A DNA stretch of 55,000 bases from Chromera velia (Eukaryota; Sar; Chromeraceae): positions 1 to 55,000 of the forward strand of contig JAHBMJ010005883.1 in assembly GCA_018398765.1 (NCBI GenBank). Direction: 5' to 3'. The translations under genes were made by a program, and so were the position numbers. Under the pieces are notes generated by a model. That model was not told where the DNA came from. It saw only the letters and a list, made by a program, of their open reading frames with translations, and searched no databases. Positions 37,600 to 48,300 of the stretch are shown here, one piece after another; position 1 is the stretch's first letter; each line of letters opens with the position of its first letter.

Positions 37600-39550
37600 G
37601 TAGCAAGTTAAGACATGCCGCCTTACAAAGTCAGAAGTAAGCCGTACCACAACTGAGTGCGCTTAACAAAGAGGAAAAACGGTTAATTTGATCTGCAGGA
37701 ACCTCTTTTTGCCTGTTTTCTTTCTCTCTACTTAGCCCCTCTTATCATTCTTCAGCACCTGGTTTCTCAACTTCCTTCTACCTCTACTTGAAGATTTGGG
37801 ACGTAAAATACTGTTTACATATAGTGTGTGTTGCTGTGGATGCTGTAGTATTCGCTTTGAAATGTTGTGGAGAGGCTCACTGCGTATCGGTCCAGCGCTT
37901 ATTGAGTTCAAGAGGGAGAGATATGAACAGAAGCCGTTTGGGCCTGTAGATAAAGCTAGGTAAGCAAGTGTGTGAACAGAAGCCATTTGGGCGTGTGGAA
38001 GAATGTTTAGGCATGCGGGTGCATGGAGAAAGAGGGGTATGGAAAGGAAGTATGTGCAGTAACAGAATCCGCTTAGGCTTGCAGGTGGATGAATAAAGAG
38101 AGACGGAGAGAGCGAGCGTGTTTATGAGTATGTATGAGTTTGTGAACAGAAGCCGTTTGGGCATGCGGGTGAGACAAGGAGAACGAGTATGTGAACAGAA
38201 GCCGCTTGGGCCTGTAGATGAATGAAGAGACATTAATTGTGTGTCATTAAAGAAAAGCCGCTTAGGCCGCTGGTTAGGCCTGTGGATGAATGAAAAGAGA
38301 TCAAGTGTGTGAACAAAAACATACAGAAGCCGCTTGGGCCTATGGATGAGTGAAGAAAGACAGGGAGAACGAGTGTGTGAATAGAAGCCGTTTGGGTATG
38401 TGGGTGAATGAAGGGAGACAAGGAGATACAAGGAGAGTAAGTGTGTGAACAGAAGCCGCTTGGGTATGTGGATGAATGAAGGGAGACAAGGAGATACAAG
38501 GAGAGCGAGTGTATGAACAGAAGCTGCTTGGGCGTATGGGTGAATGAAAGGAGACAAGGAGATACAAGGGGAGCGAGTGTGTGTCACTGAACAGAAGCTG
38601 GTTGGGCGTGCAGGCGAAGAAAAAGAGATAAAGAGAATGAGACTGGTCCGTAGCAAGTTAAGACATGCCGCCTTACAAAGTCAGGAGTAAGCCGCACCAC
38701 AACTGAGTGCGCTTAACAAAGAGGAAAAACGGTTAATTTGATCTGCAGGAACTTCTTTTTGCCCGTCTTCTTTCTCTCTACTTAGCCCCTCTTATCATTC
38801 TTCAGCACCTGGTTTCTCAACTTCCTTCTACCTCTACTTGAAGATTTGGGACGTAAAATACTGTCTATATATAGTGTGTGTCGCTGTGGATGCTGTAGTA
38901 TTCGCTTTGAAATGTTGTGGAGAGGCTCACCGCGTATTGGTCCAGCGCTTATTGAGTTTAAGAGGGAGAGATATGAACAGAAGCCGTTTGGGCCTGTAGA
39001 TAAAGCTAGGTAAGCAAGTGTGTGAACAGAAGCTATTTGGGCGTGTGGGAGAATGTTTGGGCATGCGGGTGCATGGAGAAAGAGGGGTATGGAAAGGAAG
39101 TGTGTGCAGTAACAGAATCTGCTTAGGCTTGCAGGTGGATGAATGAAGAGAGACAGAGAGAGCGAGCGTGTTTATGAGTATGTATGAGTTTGTGAACAGA
39201 AGCCGTTTGGGCATGCGGATGAGACAAGGAGAACGAGTGTGTGAACAGAAGCCACTTGGGCCCGTAGATGAATGAAGAGACATTAATTGTGTGTCATTAA
39301 AGAAAAGCCGCTTAGGCCGCTGGTTAGGCCTGTGGATGAATGAAGAGAGATCAAGTGNNTGGGTGAATGAAGGGAGACAAGGAGATACAAGGAGAGCGAG
39401 TGTATGAACAGAAGCTGCTTGGGCGTATGGGTGAATGAAGGGAGACAAGGAGATACAAGGAGAGCGAGTGTGTGTCACTGAACAGAAGCCAGTTGGGCAT
39501 GCAGGCGAAGAAAAAGAGATAAAGAGAATGAGTGTGTGAACAGAAGCTAG
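37600..39550. repeat. Tandem duplication of a ~1050-bp block
   Basis: The block starting GTAGCAAGTTAAGACATGCC at 37600 is repeated from 38650 with few substitutions. It includes a unique part (to about 37900) and part of the minisatellite. The second copy is shorter because minisatellite units are missing around the two N bases at 39358-39359. Confidence 0.9.
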
Positions 39551-40230
39551 GAACAGGAGCCGTTTGGGCCCGTAGATGAATGAAGAGGGATTAATTATAT
39601 GTCATTGAATAAAAGCCGCTCGGGCCTATGGTTAGGCCTGTGGATGAATGAAGAGAGATCAAGTGCGTAAACAGAAGCCGCTTGGGCCTGCTGATAAATT
39701 AAGAGAGACAGGGAGACTGAGTGTGTGAACAGAAGCCGTTTGGGCATGTGGGTGAATGAAGAGAGATAAGGAGATACAAAGAGAGCGAGTGTGTGAACAG
39801 AAGCCGCTTGGGCCTCATGCAGTGAATCAATGAAGAATAATGAAGAGAGACATGGAGAGCGAGTGTGGAAACAGAAGCCGTTTGGGGCATCACGATGGTA
39901 TGGGTGCATGAACACAGATAGGGAAAGCGAGTGTGTGAACCAGTATGAACAGGCTAAGTGAACAGGAGCCGGTTGGGCGTGTGGGTGAATGAAGAGGGAC
40001 AAGGACTCACACAAGCATGTCAGCAGAAGATATTTGCATGGGCGTGTGGGTACCTGAATGAATAGAGACAGCCTGTCACTAAGAGAGAATGAGACTCAGT
40101 GTATAAATAGAACTTTAAGCCACTAGGGCCTGTGGGTAAATAGAAATAAATGAAGAGAGACAGAGAGAGCGAGTGTGTAAACAAAAGCCGTTTGGGCATG
40201 TGGATGTGAGAGTTTTAATGGAAGCCGTTT
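37910..40230. repeat. Minisatellite, ~65-75-bp degenerate units
   Basis: Units of the type GAACAGAAGCCGTTTGGGC followed by ATGTGGGTGAATGAAG and AGAGACAAGGAGA recur throughout. Recognisable remnants continue after the LTR insertion at 43659-43810. Long open frames on the minus strand (RSPCLSLFIHPHAQTASVHT type) follow the repeat period and are not treated as a gene. Confidence 0.88.
39358..39359. other. Two undetermined bases (N), assembly join
   Basis: NN lies within the second copy of the duplicated minisatellite block. Compared with the first copy, sequence of several units is missing here, so this is probably a collapsed assembly join. Confidence 0.9.
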
Positions 40231-40460
40231 GTAGCATTGTGGAGGTTAGAGTGTGACTATGACAAGCATTCGTGTCACGACCGTGTCTTAAACTACGGTG
40301 GGCGCGGCGTCGAGCGCACCATACAGCATGCATGCAGAATTAATGGTACTCGCATGCAGTCAATAGCAAGTCATCTGTTGTTTAGCTTGAACCCAAGAGA
40401 TTGCAGTAGTGACTTTATATGACAGAACTTTAATCTTATGAGCCCTGTACGCTACCCGAC
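40231..40460 (+). repeat. 5-prime LTR of the small element
   Basis: Runs from GTAGCATTGTGGAGGTTAGA to GTACGCTACCCGAC and is repeated at 43433-43658 with about ten differences and a small indel near 40288. Confidence 0.85.
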
Positions 40461-40461
40461 G

Positions 40462-40478
40462 TGGTTAGCAGAGCAGAG
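40462..40478 (+). promoter_or_regulatory. Probable primer-binding site (initiator Met tRNA-like)
   Basis: TGGTTAGCAGAGCAGAG begins 1-2 bases after the LTR. It resembles TGGTAGCAGAGG, the complement of the 3-prime end of eukaryotic initiator tRNA-Met, with one extra T. The resemblance to initiator tRNA is from general knowledge and should be checked against host tRNAs. Confidence 0.5.
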
Positions 40479-40631
40479 TTCAACCACGGACTGCTGCTCT
40501 TCTGTTGAATCTTGATACGAGACGACTCTCTGTATCGATCGAACAACAGTTGTTAGCCTGTCTTCTGCACTAAAAAGAATTCTTTTGTGTGCATAGATTG
40601 TGAGCCTTGGAAGTTCTTATGCTTCAGAAAA

Positions 40632-42299
40632 ATGGTAGGACAGAAAGGGAAAGGGGCCGAAAGATTGGCGGCAGTTGCCTCTGTGATCGACATTGCCGAC
40701 AAACTTCATAACGTCTCGGTCGGTACGGTCAAGGAGAAGCGCGACGCTGTTGCTGTGGATCTTTCAGAGCTTGCAGAAGAGTTGAGACCCTGGCTGCTCT
40801 CTGCTACGATGCCTTGCACAGAGGGAGAGAAGCCTGAGAAGAGAGAGAGAGAGCCGCAAGAGGCAGAAGCGAAGGGAAAAAAGAAAAGAAAAGCAAGAAG
40901 AGCCCCCCGATTCTCCGCAAAGCAATAGTTGCAGTATCCCGCCGCTGCCCAGCTCGATGACAGTTTTGAAGAAGTTTTTGAGGAGAGAGGAAGAGAAGAG
41001 AAAGAGTCGTAGCCTGTTCTGCCTGCAGGTCTACCTACGGGTGCATTTCTAGAGGTGGAGCCAAGGACGTCGTTTGACTTCAGTTCCGGCTCCCCGATGA
41101 TGGCTTTGGCCGGAGGGGATGGACAAATTACAACAACAGTAGCAGATGATCCATATCCCATGATGATTAGACACATCCAGCAGAAGAGAAAAGGAAAAGG
41201 AGAGAGGATGAGGGAGAAGAGGAGGAGGAAAAGGGAAACAAAGAGTGAGAAAAGACACCAGGCCGAGCTCCATTCGATCAGACAGGAGCGTATTCGGTCG
41301 GGGATTTTGTTTGAGCACCCAGGGTGGCTACGCGAGGAGACGAGAGGTTTCGGCAACCAAGTCATGCCGAGAGTGGACCGATTCCAGTTCCGCTCTGTTC
41401 GGCAATCCGATCAGCATGTCGCTCCTCGAGGTGGGGAAGACCCAGAGAGAACAGCAGTCCTCGAAGGGAGGAGAAGGAGGAAAGAAGCACGAAGGGAAAG
41501 AAAGAGGGGTGCAGAGTGGAGAGCAGTAAGAAGAGTCGCCGAGGGGATGGGTGTCACTGAGCAGCTCCGCGATGCGCCTGCCAACTTCAGTCCCAAACAG
41601 GTGCAGGTGGGAGAGGATTGCGCGATCGAAAGTGAAACATCAGGTCCTGCGTCATCAGCCTGTCTCTCTGCGCAACGAGACAGCGACGCAATGGGAAGAG
41701 AGAGGAGTGGGATGTTGTCAACTGAATCCACCCTAAGTCAAGTACAGTTCGACGATGACAATCTCTGTTACCCCAGGCTAGAGATGGTGCAAGGAAGTGA
41801 GGAAGAGAGGAACGTTGTGAAAGAGATTGGGGTAGGAGAAGGAGGAGTGGAGAGGAAAGGTGGAATGTCGAAGCCTGCCGAGTTGCCAGTTAACTCCATT
41901 GACGTTCAGTCACAGGAGGTGGGCGGAGGCTATGGAAGGAAGGAGGTGAAAGAACAGAAAGTGAAGGAATCGGTGGCAGTTAAAAGTGATGGAGGCAAAA
42001 GGTGAGAACTTAGGCCCAAGCCAACGAAGAAACAAAAAATGAAACAGGAGAAGGAGAAGGCTTGTGCAGAGAAACTCGAGGCCGAGAGTCTCAGACAAAA
42101 GCGTGAGATGATGCCAACGCATTCTTCCCAGCAGGTGTTCACGCTGCTGCCTCAGGAGGGAGACAGCGAAGCAGTGCTGCTCTACAAAGAGAAAAAGAGG
42201 GAGTATTGGAAAGAGGTTGGTCGACTGGCACGAGCGGCTATTCCAGAAATGATTCAAGGCCTCCCAGTACCAGTGAAGCCTGCAGAAATAGAGAATTAA
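40632..42299 (+). pseudogene. Broken charged ORF of the small LTR element
   Basis: One frame is readable for about 556 codons from the ATG at 40632 (MVGQKGKGAERLAAVASVID) to TAA at 42297, interrupted by TAG at 40926 and 41010 and TGA at 42003. The product is rich in Lys, Arg and Glu (RMREKRRRKRETKSEKRHQ), with a helical C-terminus (EAVLLYKEKKREYWKEVGRL). No zinc knuckle, protease or RT motif was found. It could be a divergent Gag-like RNA-binding protein or a captured host sequence; neither is shown. Confidence 0.55.
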
Positions 42300-42684
42300 C
42301 TTTTAAAGGCTTCATGATCGTTTGAGCCCGGGCTTTGTTGTGTGCTCGTTTGCTTTGGTTTGTCCATCTACATTTTACTTCACCTCGTTATGACGTATCT
42401 GGTTCGTTTTCTTTGCCTGCTCTTACCGGTGTAAGGAACATTACCTGTTGTCTTCTTTGATCGAGCCATCGGTTTCTGTTGAAAGAGCATTAATGGAAAG
42501 GGAGACCTCACACTCGCGTTTGGCTTGCAGTTCATTTCTGTTTCCTTCGTCCGCTTGATCGTTTGGTGATCAATCTGTCAGAGTGTCTGTCAGATTCTGT
42601 CGGCACCTGATCTCACGTTGTTTGCCCAGAGTTTTTTTACCCGTCGTGAGCGTCTTAGCACTAAGTCTTTTGTGTGCTTAGACC

Positions 42685-42715
42685 GCGGGGACGCAGTCAA
42701 GAGGGAGGGGGCACA
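42685..42715 (+). promoter_or_regulatory. Internal copy of the polypurine-tract region
   Basis: GGGGACGCAGTCAAGAGGGA followed by GGGGGCACATGG closely matches the sequence just before the 3-prime LTR (AGGGACGCCACTCTGGAGGG then AGGGGGCACGTAG). It could be a central polypurine tract or the remnant of an internal duplication. Confidence 0.5.
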
Positions 42716-43417
42716 TGGGTTCATATGGGTGTGAGTGGTTCTCAGAGAGAGAAGAAGCATGTGGCAAGAGGAGAGAGAGAGGTGTGAATGGAAAGAAAGA
42801 TGAAAGGGAATCAAGACAAGAAGCTGTCATAGTAATGAAAAGAAACAAACTGCAAAGAAAGGCGAGACGATAAAGGAGCGATGAGAGAATTGGGATGGTT
42901 GTGTCAACCATGTATGTGTTTCATGCTGGGCTGGCTGTCAGAACAATCATTCGTATCGATAATCGAATTCACGATCTTTGTCTTCGAGAAGAAAGACTGA
43001 CCTCGATGCCCTTTTGCACAAATGCCAACGGAAGAAGATGCTTCAACATGAAAGGAACAAAGAAAAGAGAAAGACAGACAACTCTTTGCTGTCAGCGCAG
43101 TATGATTGCGAGAAGAAGGCTGACATTCAGATCGATCGGAGAAGAGAGAGGACGAGAGTTGAAGTTAGGCAGAGGTGACTGGGTTGGTTGTGGACAAACC
43201 AATCATACAATCCGCACATTTCTTGCACTGCTGAACTATAGGCTCGAGTCCTGTGAGCAATTCTCAACTTTGTCCTTCATGTAACAGAAGAGACCCCGCC
43301 TTGAGTTAACGGTTGTGAGCTTAATCAATAGCCAACACGATCCTTTGACTCTGTTCTGCTTAGCACTGTGTATGGCATGACTGCCCCATGCGATTTAAGT
43401 GGCAGGGACGCCACTCT

Positions 43418-43432
43418 GGAGGGAGGGGGCAC
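43418..43432 (+). promoter_or_regulatory. Polypurine tract of the small LTR element
   Basis: GGAGGGAGGGGGCAC lies directly before the 3-prime LTR start, the expected plus-strand primer position. Confidence 0.7.
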
Positions 43433-43658
43433 GTAGCATTGTGGAGGTTAGAGTGTGACTATGATAAGCATTCGTGTCAGGACTGCGTCTACGGTGGGCG
43501 CGGCGTCGAGCGCACTATACAGCATGTATGCAGAATTAATGGTACTCGCATGCAGTCAATAGCAAGTCATCTGTTGTTTAGCTTGAACCCAAGAGATTGC
43601 AGTAGTGACTTTGTATGACAGAACTTTAATCTTATGAGCCCCGTACGCTACCCGACAC
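43433..43658 (+). repeat. 3-prime LTR of the small element
   Basis: Matches 40231-40460; starts GTAGCATTGTGGAGGTTAGA and ends near GTACGCTACCCGACAC. Minisatellite sequence resumes after about 43668. Confidence 0.85.
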
Positions 43659-44229
43659 GTTAACTTTGGGTATATGGGTGAGTGATTGAAGAGAGACAAG
43701 GAAAATGAGGGAGTAAGTGAGTGAACAAGTGAGACAGTGAGTAAATGAATTAGTAAAGAAAGCAAGAATGACTCAGTGAGTTAGTGACTAAGTATGTTGG
43801 TGAGTGAGTAAGTGAACACAATCAACTACAGCAACTAATACAGCAAGCGTAGAAAGCGTGTAGTTTAGGACTTATATAATGTTGTGTTCAAACATTTTGT
43901 AGACTAGCTCACAGTCTCAGTGACAGCTAAATGATTTAAAAGAGCAAGTTGATAATAAAAGGCGTATATAATGTTTGGCTACTATATATGCTACTATGCT
44001 ACTACTAGAATCGCCAAAATATAAATGAAAGTAAATGAAAGAAATATTACAGCATGTGTATCTGTATATAAAAGACCTATATATTGACTCCGTAAATAAA
44101 AAATAAAAATGTAAGTAGATGTAAGCAGGGAGCACTGTGATTTTTTTTTTTTATAAGCAAAAATAAGTTGTTAAAGTTTTATCAGTAATGTATTGCTGCA
44201 GTTACAATTTCATTTTTTCTTTCACGTTT

Positions 44230-44461
44230 GACCTCCCTGAACGTAACTACCACTTGATAGTTTAGGCCAGATTTTTGGATAAGCTTGAAAGTCCACGCCG
44301 CAGGCACGGATTATTTATGGTGTCTTGAAAACCAAAGCCACATATCTGGACGGTGTTTTGATTGTCTACACCGTAGGCGTGGATGGTCTTTTGAAAAAAG
44401 ATGCCGCAGATAGAGATGATCTTGATTATATTTTTTCAAGTAGCACTTAGGTTCAGGGAGG
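44230..44461. mobile_element. MITE with perfect 10-bp target duplication
   Basis: The ends CCTCCCTGAACGTAACTACC and its imperfect inverse (AGCACTTAGGTTCAGGGAGG) are inverted repeats of about 26 bp. TTTCACGTTT occurs on both sides (44220-44229 and 44462-44471). The 232-bp body has no ORF. An 8-10-bp duplication suggests hAT- or Mutator-type mobilisation. Confidence 0.82.
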
Positions 44462-44471
44462 TTTCACGTTT

Positions 44472-45382
44472 ATTCACGTTAACACCATGTGTTAGCAAAG
44501 TCCTTGTACGTCATTAATTTTCTTATTAGCAAACGTATCTAATAGCAGAGCTCTTCTTATTTCTTCTTCTCAACCGTCTTAAAGCCCGTCCAGCCGTCTC
44601 CGGCCCTCTACGGCATTTACAGATACCGCGGCTACGCCTTTGCGCAGCCAACAACCGTGATTGGGGGTTTTGTCATGCACCATATATTAATATGTATTAA
44701 TATGGGAAGGGGAACCTGTTGCATGCATGTACCACGATCATGGACGCACCTCTGAGTGCTCTCACCCCATCTCACCCCTGGGGGCCACGGCATGTCCCGT
44801 AGGGACATTACAATTATTAATAATTAAATCCCAACGTACCGATTCCCAATTAACCGATACAGAAAATATTAATAAATTTCGGGGGGCATGCCAGGGTCCC
44901 GAGGGCCCGGGTATGAGCACACCTGCCGGGGTCTTGGGCCTTGCATGCCCATGCACACATGTTTCCACATACAGATGAAAATTTCGCGTACGTATCAAAA
45001 AGTCAGTTGTTAGCTCATGTTAGCTCTATTGCTGCTGTCCAGCTGATCACTCCAGATCTAGCTTCTGCGGCTGTTTGAACAGGAGTCTTCTTCAATTCCT
45101 GCAGCCGTCAGAATGGAAAAGCTAGGGGAAAGATCCAGTGGAAGTCCTGTCGGTCCAGTGTTATATTTAGAAGAAGAATCTCGGCTCTCTCAGATGGGTG
45201 TCGAGAAGTTGTCTTCCCTGAGTACCTTGTGCATCTGTTGCACGGAGGGTGTTGTTTGACCTTTTCTTGACATAAGAAGGACACCTGAAAGCTTGTCTCT
45301 CTGTCCCGACCTCTTTTTGAGAGTCTTCAGCCCGTTGGCTTACTAACAAGCCTGGGGGAGGAAAGCAAGGCAGTCCGTAAAC
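44472..45382. other. Intergenic region and probable promoter of the phosphatase-like gene
   Basis: No supported ORF. AT-rich to about 44880, then mixed. The last ~300 bp should include the promoter and 5-prime UTR of the gene starting at 45383. No TATA box or initiator could be identified with confidence. Confidence 0.5.
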
Positions 45383-48300
45383 ATGAATTTGGGGTGCGAG
45401 ATCATAGGTGCCGTCAAAATCAAGGACGGACTTTTTGTTGGAGATGAGATTGCTGCCCAAGATTTGGAGTTTGTACTTGCCAACAAAGTCACACACATTA
45501 TCAACTGCTGTGGGCGTCATGTTGGGAATCACTGGGAGGCGATTGGTGTTATTTACCTGTCATACCACTGGATGGATACCGACAACCAGATCATCCTTGA
45601 TGGTCGTGACATTGTCGTCTGTGAGATTCATGACTTCATTGAGGAGGCGTTGGAGCAGGGGGAATCAGTCCTTGTGCATTCGATGAAAGGACAATCGAGG
45701 AGCTGCTGTGTGGTGGCTGCATACCTCATGAAGAAGTCAGTGGAAACCTTGAGAGATCGCCGTTTTCATTTTCACGACTTTTTGTCCTCTTCTCTCGTCG
45801 CAGCTCACCCTCAGTCTCCTCCCCTGTGTCGAATACAATGAAGATGTATTCCACAGTCAGGACATGAACGGTCATTCACATTCACTTAGTCGCACGGCCG
45901 TGCCTGGTTGTCCTTCCTTTTCTTCCTTGTGCCTGTGCCTGTGCAGGTACCACTGGTCTTTGAGGAAGACGATGGAGTTCCTCTGCTCTAGGAGACCCGA
46001 CTTGAACCTCAAGCCGGCCTTCCTACAACAACTTTGTGCATTTGAAAGACGCCTGATCACTATATGTGGAAAGCAATCAGTAGACTGGAACATTCCGGGT
46101 CGGTGAGAGGGCTCTTGTTTGCATCAGGGGGTCCTTAGATCTCTCTCAAGCTTGCCTAAAGACAAATAAATGGGGGGGGCACTGTCTGTGCATTTTGCTC
46201 GATATCCTCTTTTCCTGTTCACTGGATTTTTCCCCTCCGCGACCCCAGCTTTACACTAGAAATAAAAAAATATCCTCTTCTTTCTCTGCGCTCCTTTTCC
46301 TTCGCCCCTGCGATTCTCTCCCTTCAGTATTGCACACTGAGCGCCTTCTTCGGGTCCTGTCAGACAGTCACAAACGAAAAAGAGAAACCCTTTCTGTTTG
46401 TCTGTTTGTTCACAGAGACCTTGGATCTTCGAAACTCCAACGAGGTCGAATGCGAGGAAATTCTTCTTCGGAACACGTTTCTGAACTCTCAGATGGGAAA
46501 ACTGCAGGGACCCCCCGCTGGATCTCCCAATGCACGTGGGTTCCTTTTTCTTGTTTCTTTCCCTCCATCTTCCCTTTGCGTTTTCTTCTCATTTTCTTAT
46601 CTTAAGCTTTATTCTTCATGTCTTTTCTTGTGTGCCGCTCTTCTCCTCTTCTGTCTGCCTGCTGGTACTCCCTTTTCTGTCCTTTCTTCCTTCCTTCCAT
46701 CCTTTTTTCTTCACTTGTTTCCATTGTTCCATAGACAGTTTTATTTATGCTTCTATGGATCGCTTCCAACCAGTGTCTTTCTTTTCGAACTTCGATAACC
46801 TGTAAAAGGAGCGAGACCAAGTCTCTTTGGTATCTATCTCATGGCGTCTCGTTGTCTCCTCTCATCTCTCTGATTCTCTCATTGGTTTGTAACCGGCTGC
46901 CTCTATTTCCCTTCCTCGAGTTCGTGAAAATTTCTGTCGTCTGTTCTCTTTGCCCAATTAGCTCTCTGCATGTTCCGTCAGTGCCATTCAGGTTTCGCTG
47001 CTCACTTCGTGGGGTTCAGAGCGAACACTTAGCAACTGCTTCGATCGATTTCATGGATGCTCTCGTGCATGTATCCTTTTTTCTGCACTACATTGCTGCA
47101 GTGTCCTTAGAGTTTTTGCTTTCCTCACCTCGCACGATGTGCTTGGGTGCACCTGATCCAACTCACTGTGTGAAACGCTTCTGCGCCGTTCCTTCCTTTC
47201 TGTGCAGCTCACATAGAGCAAAACTACGTTCGGCGTCTCCTTTGGGCAGATTACGGAGCAGACGACAGGGGGCGGTTGGAACAGCAGCTGCCGAACTCCA
47301 AGTATCGTCCTGCCTCCGCAGCGTTGCAGGGAGGGGTACAGAGAGAGAGGGAGACCAACGCGAACCGAGGAGAGATGAAAAACGGACTGCCCAAAAAAGC
47401 ACTGAAGGGAATCCTGAAGGTGAGTCAAATCGATCTCCCCTTGCTGAATCGCCATCCTCTCTTTACGGCTCAAAATGTTTGGCGACGCAGGTTGCGTCCC
47501 CCACAGAGTTCCTCCGAGATGCGCAAAAGGATTATCAAGACTCCTGTCTGCTCAGCTCATTCAACCAGCCTTCAACAAGACCCCTCTCCTTTCCTTCTTG
47601 CGCTGTCTGACCCCACTTTTCTGCACTTTGTTTACGTCTCTCTATTCGCTCGCAGAAATTCTTTCTGAAAGCCTCCACGTTCCATTTTATGTATACTTGT
47701 TTTTCCTGTTTCTTTCTCCCCACACATCAGCCTGGTCCCCTGCCCTTCCTGCAGCGTCCCGCTTCCGCCCCTCCCCGTCAGACCGTCATGGGGGCACAGC
47801 AGCAACAGCAGCTGCAGTCGGGCGTCGCCATGCAGCCACAGCAAGTGGCACAGCAGGCGGCGGCGCCCCAGTCTCTTTATGGGACCCACGCACCCCCTTC
47901 ACAGCCTCCACAGGCAAACGGACATGGACAGCCCTCCCTGCAGCAGCATTCACAGCAGATGCCTGCAGAAAGGGACCATGTATCATTTCAAGCGCAACAG
48001 CCGCAGCAGACCGCAAACACGGCAGTACCCCCCTTTCAAAATGCAAACAATCAGAATCCTCCAAGAGGAGCAAAGCGCACTGACTGGGTCGGTTCGGCAG
48101 CCGACGTTCCCCCCTCTGCGACTGTCTCCATATCCTCCGAGAAGGACGGAGAAGCACTAAGTCCTGAGAAGGAAAAAGAGCCCCCGAAGGACAGAGACCG
48201 ACAATCCCAACAACAGCAAATGCAGAAGAAGGGACCACCCACCTCCGCATGGGAGGAGAAGGAACGGGAACGGCCCCCGACAGCACAAACGGGCAGTACA

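Larger units (their letters stand above)
40231..43658 (+). mobile_element. Small non-autonomous LTR retrotransposon
   Basis: Near-identical ~228-bp terminal repeats (40231-40460, 43433-43658) bound 3.4 kb. A TGG-starting primer-binding site follows the 5-prime LTR, and a polypurine tract precedes the 3-prime LTR. The element carries one charged ORF with stops and no RT, integrase or RNase H. It is inserted in the minisatellite: the left flank ends AGCCGTTT and the right flank resumes TTTGGGTATATGGGTG. A 5-bp duplication (CGTTT/CGTTA) is possible. Confidence 0.82.

Noticed and set aside
37877..40333. Minus-strand open frames rich in HTRSPCLSLFIHP-type repeats (up to ~259 codons)
   Set aside because: They follow the minisatellite unit, are open because the unit lacks stops in that frame, and have no domain or splice support.
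47689..47730. Using the ATG at 47689 as the start of a separate 1056-aa protein
   Set aside because: The 14 codons before 47731 are pyrimidine-rich intron sequence ending CACATCAG, and exon 4 joins in phase at 47731.
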